From Novimethylophilus sp036504375 (GTDB taxonomy: Bacteria; Pseudomonadota; Gammaproteobacteria; Burkholderiales; Methylophilaceae): DNA of 64,000 nucleotides. The translations under genes were made by a program, and so were the position numbers. The notes beneath the pieces are model-generated. The model was given only the letters and a program-made list of their open reading frames with translations, had not been told where the DNA came from and did no database searches. Where the stretch lies: contig NZ_DASXVH010000084.1 of assembly GCF_036504375.1 (NCBI RefSeq), positions 8,105 through 72,104 on the forward strand. The letters run 5' to 3'. Below, piece after piece: positions 7,805-16,294 of this stretch (its first letter is position 1; each line of letters begins with the position of its first letter).

Positions 7805-8371
7805 ATGGCACGCAAAAAAGCGCTGATCGACAGCAAGATCGAAGCTGCCAATATCGAGCGTGGCCTGTTGCTGGTGAATACCGGCAACGGCAAGGGCAAA
7901 TCCACCGCCGCCTTCGGGTTGCTGGCCCGTGCGCTGGGGCATGGCATGAAAACCGCCGTGGTGCAGTTCGTCAAAGGCCGCTCCGATACCGGTGAGGAAG
8001 CCTTCTTCAAGCAAAACCCCAGCGTCGATTGGCACGTGATGGGCGAAGGTTTTACCTGGGAAACGCAAAACCGCGAGCGCGACATTGCCGCGGCGCAGCA
8101 AGGCTGGGAAGTTGCCAGGACGCACTTGCAAGACACGGCGATTGGTCTGGTCGTACTGGACGAACTGAATATCGTCCTGAAATCCAAATACCTGGACCTC
8201 GATACCGTGCTGGACGATTTGGTGGCGCGACCGTCCATGCAGCACGTGGTGGTCACCGGGCGGGCGGCGCCGGCGGAGCTGGTTGCGCTGGCGGATACCG
8301 TCACCGACATGACGCCTATCAAGCATGCGTTTGAAGCGGGGGTGCAGGCGATGCCCGGAGTGGAATGGTAA
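7805..8371 (+). CDS. cobO: Cob(I)alamin/corrinoid adenosyltransferase (CobA/BtuR/CobO type)
   Basis: Transfers the adenosyl group of ATP to the cobalt of cobalamin, cobinamide or cob(I)yrinic acid diamide. The 188-residue protein has the P-loop GNGKGKST at 27-34, the VVQFVKG segment, VLDELNIVLK (Walker B-like) and the C-terminal VTGRAAPAEL and DMTPIKHAFEAG motifs. The ATG at 7805 lies 35 bases after btuM; longer in-frame starts overlap btuM and are unlikely. It serves both salvage of imported corrinoids and the late pathway encoded around it. Confidence 0.96.
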   Translation: MARKKALIDSKIEAANIERGLLLVNTGNGKGKSTAAFGLLARALGHGMKTAVVQFVKGRSDTGEEAFFKQNPSVDWHVMGEGFTWETQNRERDIAAAQQGWEVARTHLQDTAIGLVVLDELNIVLKSKYLDLDTVLDDLVARPSMQHVVVTGRAAPAELVALADTVTDMTPIKHAFEAGVQAMPGVEW

Positions 8372-8375
8372 AGCT

Positions 8376-8900
8376 ATGAGAGAACTCATTCTCGGAGGCG
8401 CCCGCTCCGGCAAAAGCGCTTATGCCGAAAGGCTGGCGATATGCACAGGCCTGCCTGTTACCTATATCGCCACCGCTCAGGTGTGGGATGATGAAATGGC
8501 CGCGCGGGTACGGCATCATCAGGAACGCCGCCCGGACCACTGGCGCATTGTCGAGGAGCCCTTTCACCTGGCCGATACTCTCAAAGCACATGCCAAGTCC
8601 GGCCAATGCGTGGTCGTCGATTGCCTCACGCTGTGGCTGGCGCAATGGATATGCCCGGACTGCAAATCGCCGCAGGAAGGAAGCTGGACGGCGGAGCGGG
8701 CTTTGCTGCTGGAACTGTTGCCGACCTTTGCCGGGAAAATTGTCCTGGTGAGCAATGAAGTCGGCATGGGCATCGTGCCGCTGGGGGAAATCAACCGCCG
8801 CTTCCAGGATGAGCAGGGCCGGTTGAATCAGGCCGTGGCTGCTGCGTGCGAGCATGTGACCTTTATCGCTGCAGGCTTGCCGCTACAGCTCAAAGGCTAA
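8376..8900 (+). CDS. cobU: Adenosylcobinamide kinase / adenosylcobinamide-phosphate guanylyltransferase
   Basis: Bifunctional enzyme that phosphorylates adenosylcobinamide and then attaches GMP, priming it for nucleotide-loop assembly. The 174 residues show the P-loop GGARSGKS at 7-14, an ARVRHHQERRP segment with the candidate guanylylated His (47 or 48), VVVDCLTLWL, and VSNEVGMGIVP near 125. It starts 4 bases after the cobO stop and ends the riboswitch operon; its last 11 bases overlap the convergent cobQ. Confidence 0.96.
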   Translation: MRELILGGARSGKSAYAERLAICTGLPVTYIATAQVWDDEMAARVRHHQERRPDHWRIVEEPFHLADTLKAHAKSGQCVVVDCLTLWLAQWICPDCKSPQEGSWTAERALLLELLPTFAGKIVLVSNEVGMGIVPLGEINRRFQDEQGRLNQAVAAACEHVTFIAAGLPLQLKG

Positions 8901-10347
8901 GCAACTGCAGAATGCGGGGCATGTCGAGGTGCGTTTCCACTGCCTGCGCCAGACGATCCAGTTCATCCAGTCTATGCTGCCGGTAATCCGTGCTTTCGGC
9001 CTCGGCCAATCCTGCCCAGCGCAACAAGCCCCGGCAGGCTTCGGGGTGGTCGAACAAGCCGTGCAGATAGGTGCCGATAATCTGCTCATCTTCAGACACT
9101 GCGCCGTCGCAGCCATGCTCCAAATGTACCAGAGGCCGTTCCAGCGCCGGACCTTCGCTCACGCCCAGATGAATCTCGTAGCCTTCCACCGTTTCCCCGC
9201 CGGGCTGCAACATGCCCTGCACGCGCCGCAGCTGTTTTTCCGGCATCAAGGTGGTTTGCATGTCCAGCCAGCCCAGCCCGGCTGTCGTGCCGGGCGAATT
9301 TTCCAGCCCTTGCGGATCGTGCAGTTGCACGCCCAGCATCTGGAAGCCACCGCAAATCCCCAGCAGTTTTCCGCCATAGCGCAAATGGCGCTGAATGGCG
9401 ATATCCCAGCCCTGTTCGCGCAGGAAGGCCAGATCGGCCTGTACATTTTTACTGCCGGGCAGGATGATGAGATCGGCCTCCGACATGGCTGCGCCGGGAC
9501 CGACAAAGCGCAGGCCCACCTGCGGATGCAGGCGCAGCGCATCGAAATCGGTATGGTTGCTGATGCGCGGCCATACCGGCACGGCAATTTTCAGCGCGGC
9601 CTGCGGCTTGGCGAGATTGGGCCCGGCAGCGATGGCGTCTTCGGCTTCAAGATGCAAGCCATGCAGGTACGGCAGCACGCCCAGCACCGGCTTGCCGGTA
9701 TAGGCTTCCAGCCAGTCGAGGCCGGGCTGCAGCAAAGCGATGTCGCCGCGAAAGCGGTTGATGACGAAACCCTTGATCCGCGCCTGTTCCGACTCGGACA
9801 GCAACGCCAAGGTGCCCACCAAGTGCGCGAATACGCCGCCGCGGTCGATGTCCGCGACGAGGATGACCGGACAGTCGGCCACTTCGGCAAAGCCCATGTT
9901 GGCGATGTCGCCCTCGCGCAGGTTGATTTCGGCCGGGCTGCCCGCACCTTCCACCAGCAGGCAATCGTATCGCGCCGTCAGCCGCTGCCAGGAATCTATT
10001 ACCGCCCGCATCGCCAGCGGTTTGTAGTCGAGGTAAGCGCCCGCTTCCAGATTGCAGGCAACGCGGCCTTGCAGGATAATCTGTGCGCCGGTGTCGCTGC
10101 TGGGCTTCAGCAGTACCGGGTTCATGTCGGAATGCGGCTCGAGGCCGCAAGCCATCGCCTGTACCGCCTGCGCCCGGCCGATTTCGCCGCCATCGGCGGT
10201 GACCGCGGAATTCAGCGCCATGTTCTGCGGCTTGAACGGCGCCACCCGCACGCCGCGCCGGTACAGCGCCCGGCACAGGCCCGCTACCAGCGTACTTTTG
10301 CCGGCATCGGAGGTGGTGCCTTGCACCATCAGGCTCGCGTATGTCAT
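8890..10347 (-). CDS. cobQ: Cobyric acid synthase (glutamine-hydrolysing)
   Basis: Amidates adenosylcobyrinic acid a,c-diamide at positions b, d, e and g to give adenosylcobyric acid (CobQ/CbiP). The 485 residues contain an N-terminal synthetase domain with the P-loop-like GTTSDAGKST (10-19) and ILVADIDRGGVFA, then a class-I glutamine amidotransferase domain with the nucleophile Cys332 in GICGGFQMLG and a late GTYLHGLFDHP motif. It stands alone on the minus strand. Its 5' end overlaps the divergent cbiB start by 7 bases, so its promoter and ribosome site must lie inside cbiB. Confidence 0.96.
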   Translation of the reverse strand: MTYASLMVQGTTSDAGKSTLVAGLCRALYRRGVRVAPFKPQNMALNSAVTADGGEIGRAQAVQAMACGLEPHSDMNPVLLKPSSDTGAQIILQGRVACNLEAGAYLDYKPLAMRAVIDSWQRLTARYDCLLVEGAGSPAEINLREGDIANMGFAEVADCPVILVADIDRGGVFAHLVGTLALLSESEQARIKGFVINRFRGDIALLQPGLDWLEAYTGKPVLGVLPYLHGLHLEAEDAIAAGPNLAKPQAALKIAVPVWPRISNHTDFDALRLHPQVGLRFVGPGAAMSEADLIILPGSKNVQADLAFLREQGWDIAIQRHLRYGGKLLGICGGFQMLGVQLHDPQGLENSPGTTAGLGWLDMQTTLMPEKQLRRVQGMLQPGGETVEGYEIHLGVSEGPALERPLVHLEHGCDGAVSEDEQIIGTYLHGLFDHPEACRGLLRWAGLAEAESTDYRQHRLDELDRLAQAVETHLDMPRILQLLSL

Positions 10348-11273
10348 TGAGCAATTATCCCACAGCCCCGCTGGTCCTGTTTGCCGCCGTCATGCTGGAT
10401 TTCTGGCTGGGCGAGCCGCGCCGTTTTCATCCACTGGTTGGCTTCGGCAATATCGTCAACCGCATGGAAGTCGGGCTTAACCCGCCATCCAGGCAGGCGC
10501 ACCGCTTGCAACGCATCACCGGCTTGCTCGCCGTTGCCATGCTATTGCTGCCGGCAGTCCTGTTCGCCGCCTGGCTGGGAAAGCAGCCATTGCTTGGACC
10601 GGTGACGGATATGCTGTTGCTTTATTTCGCCATCGGCCATAAGAGCCTGCATGATCATGCCAACGCCGTTGCCAAAGCGCTGGCTGCGGGCGACGAGGCC
10701 GGCGCGCGCCACCGCGCCAGCATGATGGTGAGCCGCGACTCCGCCGCAATCGACCCGGTGCCCGCCGCTACCGAATCGGTACTGGAGAATGGCAACGACG
10801 GCGTATTCGGCGCCATTTTCTGGTTTCTCGTCGCCGGCGGCGCAGGCGCATTGATGTTCCGGCTGGCCAACACGCTGGACGCGATGTGGGGCTACCGCAC
10901 GCCGCGCTTGCTGTATTTCGGCTGGGCGGCAGCGCGCTTCGACGATGCGTTGAACTACGTTCCGGCGCGGCTGACCGCACTGACCTATGCCTTGCTGGGC
11001 GAGACCCGTCTTGCGCTCACTTGCTGGCGGCGGCAGGCGCCGGCCTGGGACAGCCCCAACGCCGGGCCGGTGATGGCAGCGGGGGCCGGAGCGCTTGGCG
11101 TGCGCTTGGGCGGTGCGGCGCGCTATCAGGGTGAATGGCACGAACGGCCGGTGCTGGGCGCCGGACCAGCGCCGATTGCGGACGATATCGGTCGAGCCTT
11201 GCGTCTGGTTCGCCATGGCGTATGGCTGTGGCTTGCGCTGGCCTTGCTGGCAGGAGGGCTGCTGTATGCTTGA
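10341..11273 (+). CDS. cbiB: Adenosylcobinamide-phosphate synthase
   Basis: Membrane enzyme (CbiB in Salmonella, CobD in Pseudomonas naming) that joins adenosylcobyric acid to aminopropanol phosphate. The 310-residue protein has the family signature MLDFWLGEPRRFHPLVGFG (residues about 15-33), several membrane helices, PAATESVLENGNDGVFGAIFW near 140-160, and the C-terminal GAGALGVRLGG segment. Its start overlaps that of the divergent cobQ by 7 bases, and its end overlaps cobD by 8. A CbiB paralog lies at 52716-53627. Confidence 0.95.
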   Translation: MSLSNYPTAPLVLFAAVMLDFWLGEPRRFHPLVGFGNIVNRMEVGLNPPSRQAHRLQRITGLLAVAMLLLPAVLFAAWLGKQPLLGPVTDMLLLYFAIGHKSLHDHANAVAKALAAGDEAGARHRASMMVSRDSAAIDPVPAATESVLENGNDGVFGAIFWFLVAGGAGALMFRLANTLDAMWGYRTPRLLYFGWAAARFDDALNYVPARLTALTYALLGETRLALTCWRRQAPAWDSPNAGPVMAAGAGALGVRLGGAARYQGEWHERPVLGAGPAPIADDIGRALRLVRHGVWLWLALALLAGGLLYA

Positions 11274-12261
11274 GCACGGCGGGCGGCTGATCGCCGCAGC
11301 GCAAACATACGGTATTCCGCCGGCGGACTGGCTCGATCTTTCCACCGGCATCAATCCCCAAGGCTGGCCGGTGCCCGGCTTGCCGCTGGACGTCTGGCGC
11401 CAATTGCCGGAAGACGAAGACGGCCTGCTGCCGGCCGCCGTTGCCTACTACGGCGCGGCCGGCCTGATTGCGACAGCGGGTTCGCAACAGGCGATTCAGG
11501 CTTTGCCGTATTTGCGCCCGCCGGGCCGCGTCGGTTTGCTTACCCCGACCTATGCCGAGCACGGCCGGGCGTGGCAGCGTGCCGGCCATGCCATCGTGGA
11601 ACTGGATGGTGGCATGCTTACTGATGATGTCGGCAGCGATGTCGATGTCGTCGTGCTGGTCAACCCCAACAATCCCACCGGTAGGCTGTTTCCGGCCGCT
11701 ACGCTGATGTCGTGGCATGTCGCTTTGGCGGCGCGCGGCGGCTGGCTGGTGGTGGACGAGGCATTCGTGGATGTCGCGCCGGAACATAGCCTGGCGGGGC
11801 AGGCCGGATTGCCGGGGCTGGTGATTCTGCGTTCGCTGGGCAAGTTCTTCGGGCTGGCCGGCATACGCGCCGGGTTTGTGCTGGCCTGGCCCGGTCTGAT
11901 GCAATCGCTGCAAACCGCACTGGGCCCCTGGCCGTTGGCCAACCCCAGCCGCTGGGCCGCCCGCGAGGCATTGCAAGACCGGGCATGGCAGCAGCGGGCA
12001 CGTTTCCAGCTCAAGCAAAGCTCGACGCGGTTGGCCGCGTTGTTGGGCCGGCATGGCCTGCAACCCGCGGGCGGCACCGCCCTGTTTCAGTATGTTCCCG
12101 CTGCCGGCGCGGCAAAAATACACGCACAGTTCGCCCGGCAGGGCGTACTTGTCCGGCTGTTCACCGCCCCGGCAGCGCTGCGTTTCGGCCTGCCAGGCAC
12201 CGAGCCCGAATGGGTGCGGCTGGCAGCGGCACTTTCTCAACTGGAACTCAAGCCCAACTGA
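11266..12261 (+). CDS. cobD: L-threonine-O-3-phosphate decarboxylase
   Basis: PLP enzyme making (R)-1-amino-2-propanol phosphate, the linker attached by CbiB (CobD in Salmonella, CobC in Pseudomonas naming). The 331-residue protein is an aminotransferase class I/II fold: DLSTGINPQGWP near 24-35, VNPNNPTG at 132-139, DEAF at 164-167 and the PLP lysine Lys193 in SLGKFFGLAGIRAGF. The ATG at 11266 lies inside the end of cbiB (8-base overlap), giving coupled production of the two enzymes of this branch. A longer in-frame start at 11095 lies wholly within cbiB and is rejected. Confidence 0.93.
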   Translation: MLEHGGRLIAAAQTYGIPPADWLDLSTGINPQGWPVPGLPLDVWRQLPEDEDGLLPAAVAYYGAAGLIATAGSQQAIQALPYLRPPGRVGLLTPTYAEHGRAWQRAGHAIVELDGGMLTDDVGSDVDVVVLVNPNNPTGRLFPAATLMSWHVALAARGGWLVVDEAFVDVAPEHSLAGQAGLPGLVILRSLGKFFGLAGIRAGFVLAWPGLMQSLQTALGPWPLANPSRWAAREALQDRAWQQRARFQLKQSSTRLAALLGRHGLQPAGGTALFQYVPAAGAAKIHAQFARQGVLVRLFTAPAALRFGLPGTEPEWVRLAAALSQLELKPN

Positions 12262-12271
12262 AATTCAAACC

Positions 12272-13063
12272 ATGGCTATTACCTACCCTGAACGCATCGT
12301 CTGCCTTACCGAAGAAACCACCGAAACGCTGTATCTGCTGGGCGAGCAGGATCGCATCGTCGGCATCTCCGGTTTCACCGTGCGGCCGCCACAGGCACGC
12401 AAGGAAAAGCCCAAAGTCTCCGCGTTCACCAGCGCGAAGATTGATGCCATCCTCGATCTTGAGCCGGACCTGGTGCTGGGTTTTTCCAATCTGCAGGCCG
12501 ACATTGCCCGCGATCTGGTCAAGGCGGGTGTCGAGGTCTATGTGTTCAACCATCGTGGCGTGGACGGCATCCTGCGCATGGTGGCGACGCTAGGTGCGCT
12601 GGTGGGCGAGCCGGAAAAAGGTCGGCAATTGGCGCAACAGCTGGCAGAGCGCGTGGGGGCGATAAAAACAGCCTCTGCCAAATTGCCGCGCAGGCCAAAA
12701 GTGTATTTCGAGGAATGGGACGAACCGATGATTTCCGCCATTCGCTGGGTGTCGGAATTAATCGCGATCGCCGGCGGCGAAGATTGTTTCGCCGAACTCG
12801 CGCAACGGCCGCTGGCCGGCGACCGCATCATTGCCGACCCGCAGGAAGTGGTGAGGCGCCAGCCGGATATCATCGTCGGTTCCTGGTGCGGCAAGAAATT
12901 CCAGCCCCGGCAGGTTGCGGCAAGACCGGGCTGGGAGGCTATCCCGGCGGTGAAAAACGGGCAGGTGTTCGAGGTGAAGTCGCCGCTGATACTGCAGCCC
13001 GGCCCGGCGGCGCTGACGGATGGCCTGGATACGCTGGTTAAAATTATCCGCGAGTGGTGGTAA
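12272..13063 (+). CDS. BtuF-like cobalamin-binding protein without signal peptide
   Basis: The 263-residue protein belongs to the periplasmic-binding-protein family of BtuF/FhuD type: RIVCLTEETTETLYLLGEQDRIVGIS at the start, AILDLEPDLVLGFSNLQ, EVYVFNHRGVDGIL, and a C-terminal lobe with PDIIVGSWCGKKF and RPGWEAIPAVKNGQVFEV. There is no signal peptide: the protein begins MAITYPERIVCL and enters the first beta strand at once. The in-frame sequence further upstream lies inside cobD and is not hydrophobic. Either it acts in the cytoplasm or it is exported by another route. It follows cobD by 10 bases and is probably in the cbiB operon. No BtuC or BtuD gene is present. Confidence 0.8.
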   Translation: MAITYPERIVCLTEETTETLYLLGEQDRIVGISGFTVRPPQARKEKPKVSAFTSAKIDAILDLEPDLVLGFSNLQADIARDLVKAGVEVYVFNHRGVDGILRMVATLGALVGEPEKGRQLAQQLAERVGAIKTASAKLPRRPKVYFEEWDEPMISAIRWVSELIAIAGGEDCFAELAQRPLAGDRIIADPQEVVRRQPDIIVGSWCGKKFQPRQVAARPGWEAIPAVKNGQVFEVKSPLILQPGPAALTDGLDTLVKIIREWW

Positions 13064-13064
13064 G

Positions 13065-13715
13065 TTACTTTTCTTCCACGCCGCTCCAGCCGTTCTCCGA
13101 CACCATCGCCTGCAATGGCTTGCGCTGCGCCCAGCCTTCCTGTTCCAGCATCGGGCGCGGATAAAAAGCTTCCACGTGGCCGATGCAGAGCACGGCGCAT
13201 GGCTTGGCATCGGGCGGCATATGCAGCAATGCGGCCAGTCGCTGCGGATCGAACAGCGAGACCCAGCCCGCCCCCAGCCCTTCGGCGCGCGCCGCGAGCC
13301 ATAAATTCTGGATCGCGCAGGCCATCGAGGCCAGATCCATTTCCGGCAGCGTGCGGCGCCCGAAGATGTGCTGTTCGCGCTGGTCCGGCAGCGCCGCAAC
13401 GAGCAGCTCGCCGCAATCAAGTATGCCTTCCACCTTGAGACGCATGAATTCGTCTTCGCGCTCGGCCAGCGCCTGTGCGGTGGCGATGCGTTCTTCTTCA
13501 ACCAGCGCGTGGATCCGGTGTCGCAAAGCGCTGTCGGTGATGCGAATGAAGCGCCACGGCTGCATCAGACCCACGCTGGGAGCCATGTGCGCGGCGGCGA
13601 GCAGGCGTTGCAGCACGCTGGCATCTATCGGATCGGGCTTGAAGTGGCGCATGTCGCGGCGTTCGGCGATGACGCGGTAGATAGCGGCTTTGTCGTTGTC
13701 GCTGAAATCGCTCAT
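13065..13715 (-). CDS. bluB: 5,6-dimethylbenzimidazole synthase
   Basis: Flavin-destroying nitroreductase-family enzyme that makes the lower ligand dimethylbenzimidazole from FMNH2 and oxygen. The 216-residue protein has the RRDMRHFKPDPID start (residues 19-31), HMAPSVGLMQPWRFI, the middle LPEMDLASMACAIQNLWLAARAEGLGAGWVSLFDP segment and the C-terminal GHVEAFYPRPMLE typical of BluB. It is the last gene of the cobT-cobS-cobC-cbiA-bluB run and overlaps cbiA by 4 bases. Its presence shows that the cell can make its own lower ligand, at least with oxygen. Confidence 0.95.
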   Translation of the reverse strand: MSDFSDNDKAAIYRVIAERRDMRHFKPDPIDASVLQRLLAAAHMAPSVGLMQPWRFIRITDSALRHRIHALVEEERIATAQALAEREDEFMRLKVEGILDCGELLVAALPDQREQHIFGRRTLPEMDLASMACAIQNLWLAARAEGLGAGWVSLFDPQRLAALLHMPPDAKPCAVLCIGHVEAFYPRPMLEQEGWAQRKPLQAMVSENGWSGVEEK

Positions 13716-14998
13716 GGTAGGAACAGCGCGGCCGCGGCTTGGGGGTTGGAGGGCCAGTAAGTGTGCAGGTAAGACGCCGTCAGGCGGCCACGGCGATACA
13801 CCGCTTCGCCCTCGGTACCGGATTGTTTAACGGCGGTGACGAGCGGAGCCAGGGACGTTTCAGTCGTCGAATAATGGAAGGTATGGCCGCGCAGCGTCCC
13901 CTCCGGCAGGCCGATACTTTGCAGGCCCAAGCCGCCCAAGCGCGCCTGCATTTTGACTTCGCCGGGCAGCAAGCCCCATGCCGGCCTGCGACGCCCTTCG
14001 ATATCGGTAATCGCGTCGAACAGCGCCATCATGCCGCCGCATTCGGCCAGGATGGGCTTGCCTGTGGCATGGGCGGCACGCAGGTTGTCTCGCAGGCCGG
14101 TGTTTGCTGACAAACCATCCAGATGCAGCTCCGGATAACCGCCGGGAAAATAGTAGGCATCGGCTTGCGGCAGCCGGCTGTCCGCCAGCGGCGAAAAGAA
14201 TTCCAGCGTCGCACCCAGCGCGCTCAGCAGGTCGAGGTTGGCGCGGTAGATAAAAGCGAAGGCTTGATCGCGCGCAATCGCGATATGCCTGCCTTGCAGC
14301 AGCAACGGCGGGGCAGCGATATCCGGGACGGCGAATCTTGCCGGCGCAGGCTGCAGTGCGTCATCCAGCACCAGTGCGCCGGCCAGTTGGTCAAGCTTGG
14401 CGTTGAGATCGTGCTGTTCATCCGCCAGCACCAGCCCAAGATGGCGCTCGGGCAAACCGGCTTCGCGCTCATGTGGCATCCAGCCCAACCATTGGATGGT
14501 GCCCGGCAGGCTGGTTTTCAGCATGTCGGCATGGCCGGGGCCGCCGACGCGGTTCGCCAGCACGCCGGCGAAAGGCAGCCCGGAGCGGTAGCTCGCCAGG
14601 CCCCAGGCCAGGGCGCCGAAAGTCTGCGCCTGGGCGGAAGCGTCGATCACCGCCAGCACCGGGATGCCGAAATGTGCTGCCAGATCGGCGCTGCTCGGCG
14701 TGCCGTCGAACAGGCCCATCGCGCCCTCGATCAGGATCAGGTCGGCTGCGCGCGCGGCTGCGGCCAACAGCCGCCGGCATTCCATCTCGCCCACCATCCA
14801 TAAATCAAGCTGGTACACCGGCGCGCCGCTGGCGCATTCGAGAATGCCTGGGTCGATGAAGTCCGGCCCGGTCTTGAACACCCGTACGCGCTTGCCTTGA
14901 TGTGCAAAATGCCGCGCCAGAGCGGCGGTGACGCTGGTTTTGCCTGAGCCGGAGGAGGGCGCGGCGACCAGCAGCGCGGGGCAATCAACGGTTGACAT
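13712..14998 (-). CDS. cbiA: Cobyrinate a,c-diamide synthase
   Basis: ATP- and glutamine-dependent amidation of (hydrogeno)cobyrinic acid at positions a and c (CbiA/CobB). The 428-residue protein has the N-terminal P-loop APSSGSGKTS (13-22), LILIEGAMGLFDG, and a C-terminal glutamine amidotransferase domain with the nucleophile Cys in ILAECGGMMALF and a late His in SYLHTYW. It overlaps bluB by 4 bases and cobC by 14. It works before cobyric acid, so its presence means either that the ring pathway exists elsewhere in the genome or that acid forms of the corrin ring are salvaged. Confidence 0.95.
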   Translation of the reverse strand: MSTVDCPALLVAAPSSGSGKTSVTAALARHFAHQGKRVRVFKTGPDFIDPGILECASGAPVYQLDLWMVGEMECRRLLAAAARAADLILIEGAMGLFDGTPSSADLAAHFGIPVLAVIDASAQAQTFGALAWGLASYRSGLPFAGVLANRVGGPGHADMLKTSLPGTIQWLGWMPHEREAGLPERHLGLVLADEQHDLNAKLDQLAGALVLDDALQPAPARFAVPDIAAPPLLLQGRHIAIARDQAFAFIYRANLDLLSALGATLEFFSPLADSRLPQADAYYFPGGYPELHLDGLSANTGLRDNLRAAHATGKPILAECGGMMALFDAITDIEGRRRPAWGLLPGEVKMQARLGGLGLQSIGLPEGTLRGHTFHYSTTETSLAPLVTAVKQSGTEGEAVYRRGRLTASYLHTYWPSNPQAAAALFLP

Positions 14999-15548
14999 AG
15001 GCGACTTTGATGTAGGGGGCGGACATCATCAGCTTGGTGACGCCGCCGAAATCCAGGTGAAAGTTGGGCACGTGCTGCAACGGCAGGTTGAGCGCATGTG
15101 CCAGCAGCGAGCGGATGACGCCGGCATGGGTCACGGCCACCACCGGCCCGCGATGCCGGGCGGCGCACTCGGCAAAAAAGGCGCTGGCGCGGCGGTAGAG
15201 GTCGTTGAACGATTCGCCGCCGGGCGGCGCCTCTTCCACGAAACGGCTGCCCCAGCGGTCGAGCGCAGCGCGCGGTATCGCATCCCAAGGCTGCATTTCC
15301 CATTCGCCGAAATGCATTTCCTTGAGCCGGTCGTCGGCTTGCGGCTCGCCGAACGCCAGCGCTTCGGCCAGTTTTCGGCAGCGCAGTTGTGGGCTGGTGT
15401 AAAACGCGGTCGGCGCAAGGCCCGCCAATTTGCCGCGCACTGCTTCGGCCTCGCGCTGAAAACCGGCGCACACATCGAGTTCCGCATGGCCGTAACAGAT
15501 GCCTGTGACAACATCCGGCGTGGTGTGGCGCACCAGGTAGAGTTCCAT
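14985..15548 (-). CDS. cobC: Alpha-ribazole phosphatase
   Basis: Histidine phosphatase that removes the 5'-phosphate of alpha-ribazole phosphate or adenosylcobalamin phosphate in nucleotide-loop assembly. The 187 residues start MELYLVRHTTPD with the phosphorylated His8 in the RHT motif, continue with LKEMHFGEWEMQPWDAI, and carry the second catalytic His in VVAVTHAGVIRSLL. The start at 15548 overlaps the cobS stop by one base. The open frame extends much further upstream, but that part lies inside cobS and cobT and is not coding. Confidence 0.92.
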   Translation of the reverse strand: MELYLVRHTTPDVVTGICYGHAELDVCAGFQREAEAVRGKLAGLAPTAFYTSPQLRCRKLAEALAFGEPQADDRLKEMHFGEWEMQPWDAIPRAALDRWGSRFVEEAPPGGESFNDLYRRASAFFAECAARHRGPVVAVTHAGVIRSLLAHALNLPLQHVPNFHLDFGGVTKLMMSAPYIKVAYVNR

Positions 15549-16294
15549 CAGGCGCTCAACCCCAGCAGCCCCAGATAAAAAGCCAGCTCGCACAACTGTT
15601 GCATCGCGCCCAGGCAATCGCCGGTATAGCCGCCCAGCCGTCGTTGCAGTAATCTGCCAAACCATACCCAGACCAGCAACACCGGCACCAATGCCCACCA
15701 CAGGTACGGCGGCAGCAAGGCCAGCGGCAGCGTGCCGCAGATGGCGGCCAGCGCCAATTCGCCAATCGACAGCTTTGTCGCCAGCGGCTTGGCCTTGCCG
15801 TGGCTGCGCACATACGACTGTGTGGAAATCACCAATACCGCGCACAAGCGGCTCAAAGCGTGGCCGGCGATCAAGGCCGCGGGAACCAGCGCGGGGGCGA
15901 GATGGATCAGGGTTTCGTATTTGGTCAGCAAGCCCATGAACAGGGCCACCGCGCCAAAGCTGCCGAGGCGCGAATCCTGCATGATGGTGAGCGCCTGCTG
16001 TTGCGTCCAGCCTCCGCCCAGGCCGTCTGCGGCATCGGCCAGACCGTCTTCGTGAAAGGCGCCGGTGAGCCATAAGGTGGCGGCCATCGCGGCGATCACG
16101 GCCAGTTCCTGCGGCCATGCCAGCCGTGCGGCGAGATAGGCCCCCGCTGCGGCAAGGCCCATGACCACCCCTACCAGCGGAAAATAGCGCGCGGCATGGT
16201 TGAGGTCTTCCGCCCCCTGGCCTGCCCATGCCGTGCAGGGAATACGCGTGAAAAAGCTCAGCGCGGTAAAAAACAGGCGCAGCTCGCGTTTCAT
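15548..16294 (-). CDS. cobS: Adenosylcobinamide-GDP ribazoletransferase (cobalamin synthase)
   Basis: Integral membrane enzyme that joins adenosylcobinamide-GDP to alpha-ribazole (phosphate), the last step of cobalamin assembly. The 248-residue protein has the family signatures FFTRIPC at the start, AARYFPLVGVVMG, and the metal-binding FHEDGLADAADGLGGG near 80-95 with DSRLGSFG following, and several hydrophobic helices. It overlaps cobT by 4 bases (ATGA) and cobC by one base. Confidence 0.95.
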   Translation of the reverse strand: MKRELRLFFTALSFFTRIPCTAWAGQGAEDLNHAARYFPLVGVVMGLAAAGAYLAARLAWPQELAVIAAMAATLWLTGAFHEDGLADAADGLGGGWTQQQALTIMQDSRLGSFGAVALFMGLLTKYETLIHLAPALVPAALIAGHALSRLCAVLVISTQSYVRSHGKAKPLATKLSIGELALAAICGTLPLALLPPYLWWALVPVLLVWVWFGRLLQRRLGGYTGDCLGAMQQLCELAFYLGLLGLSA

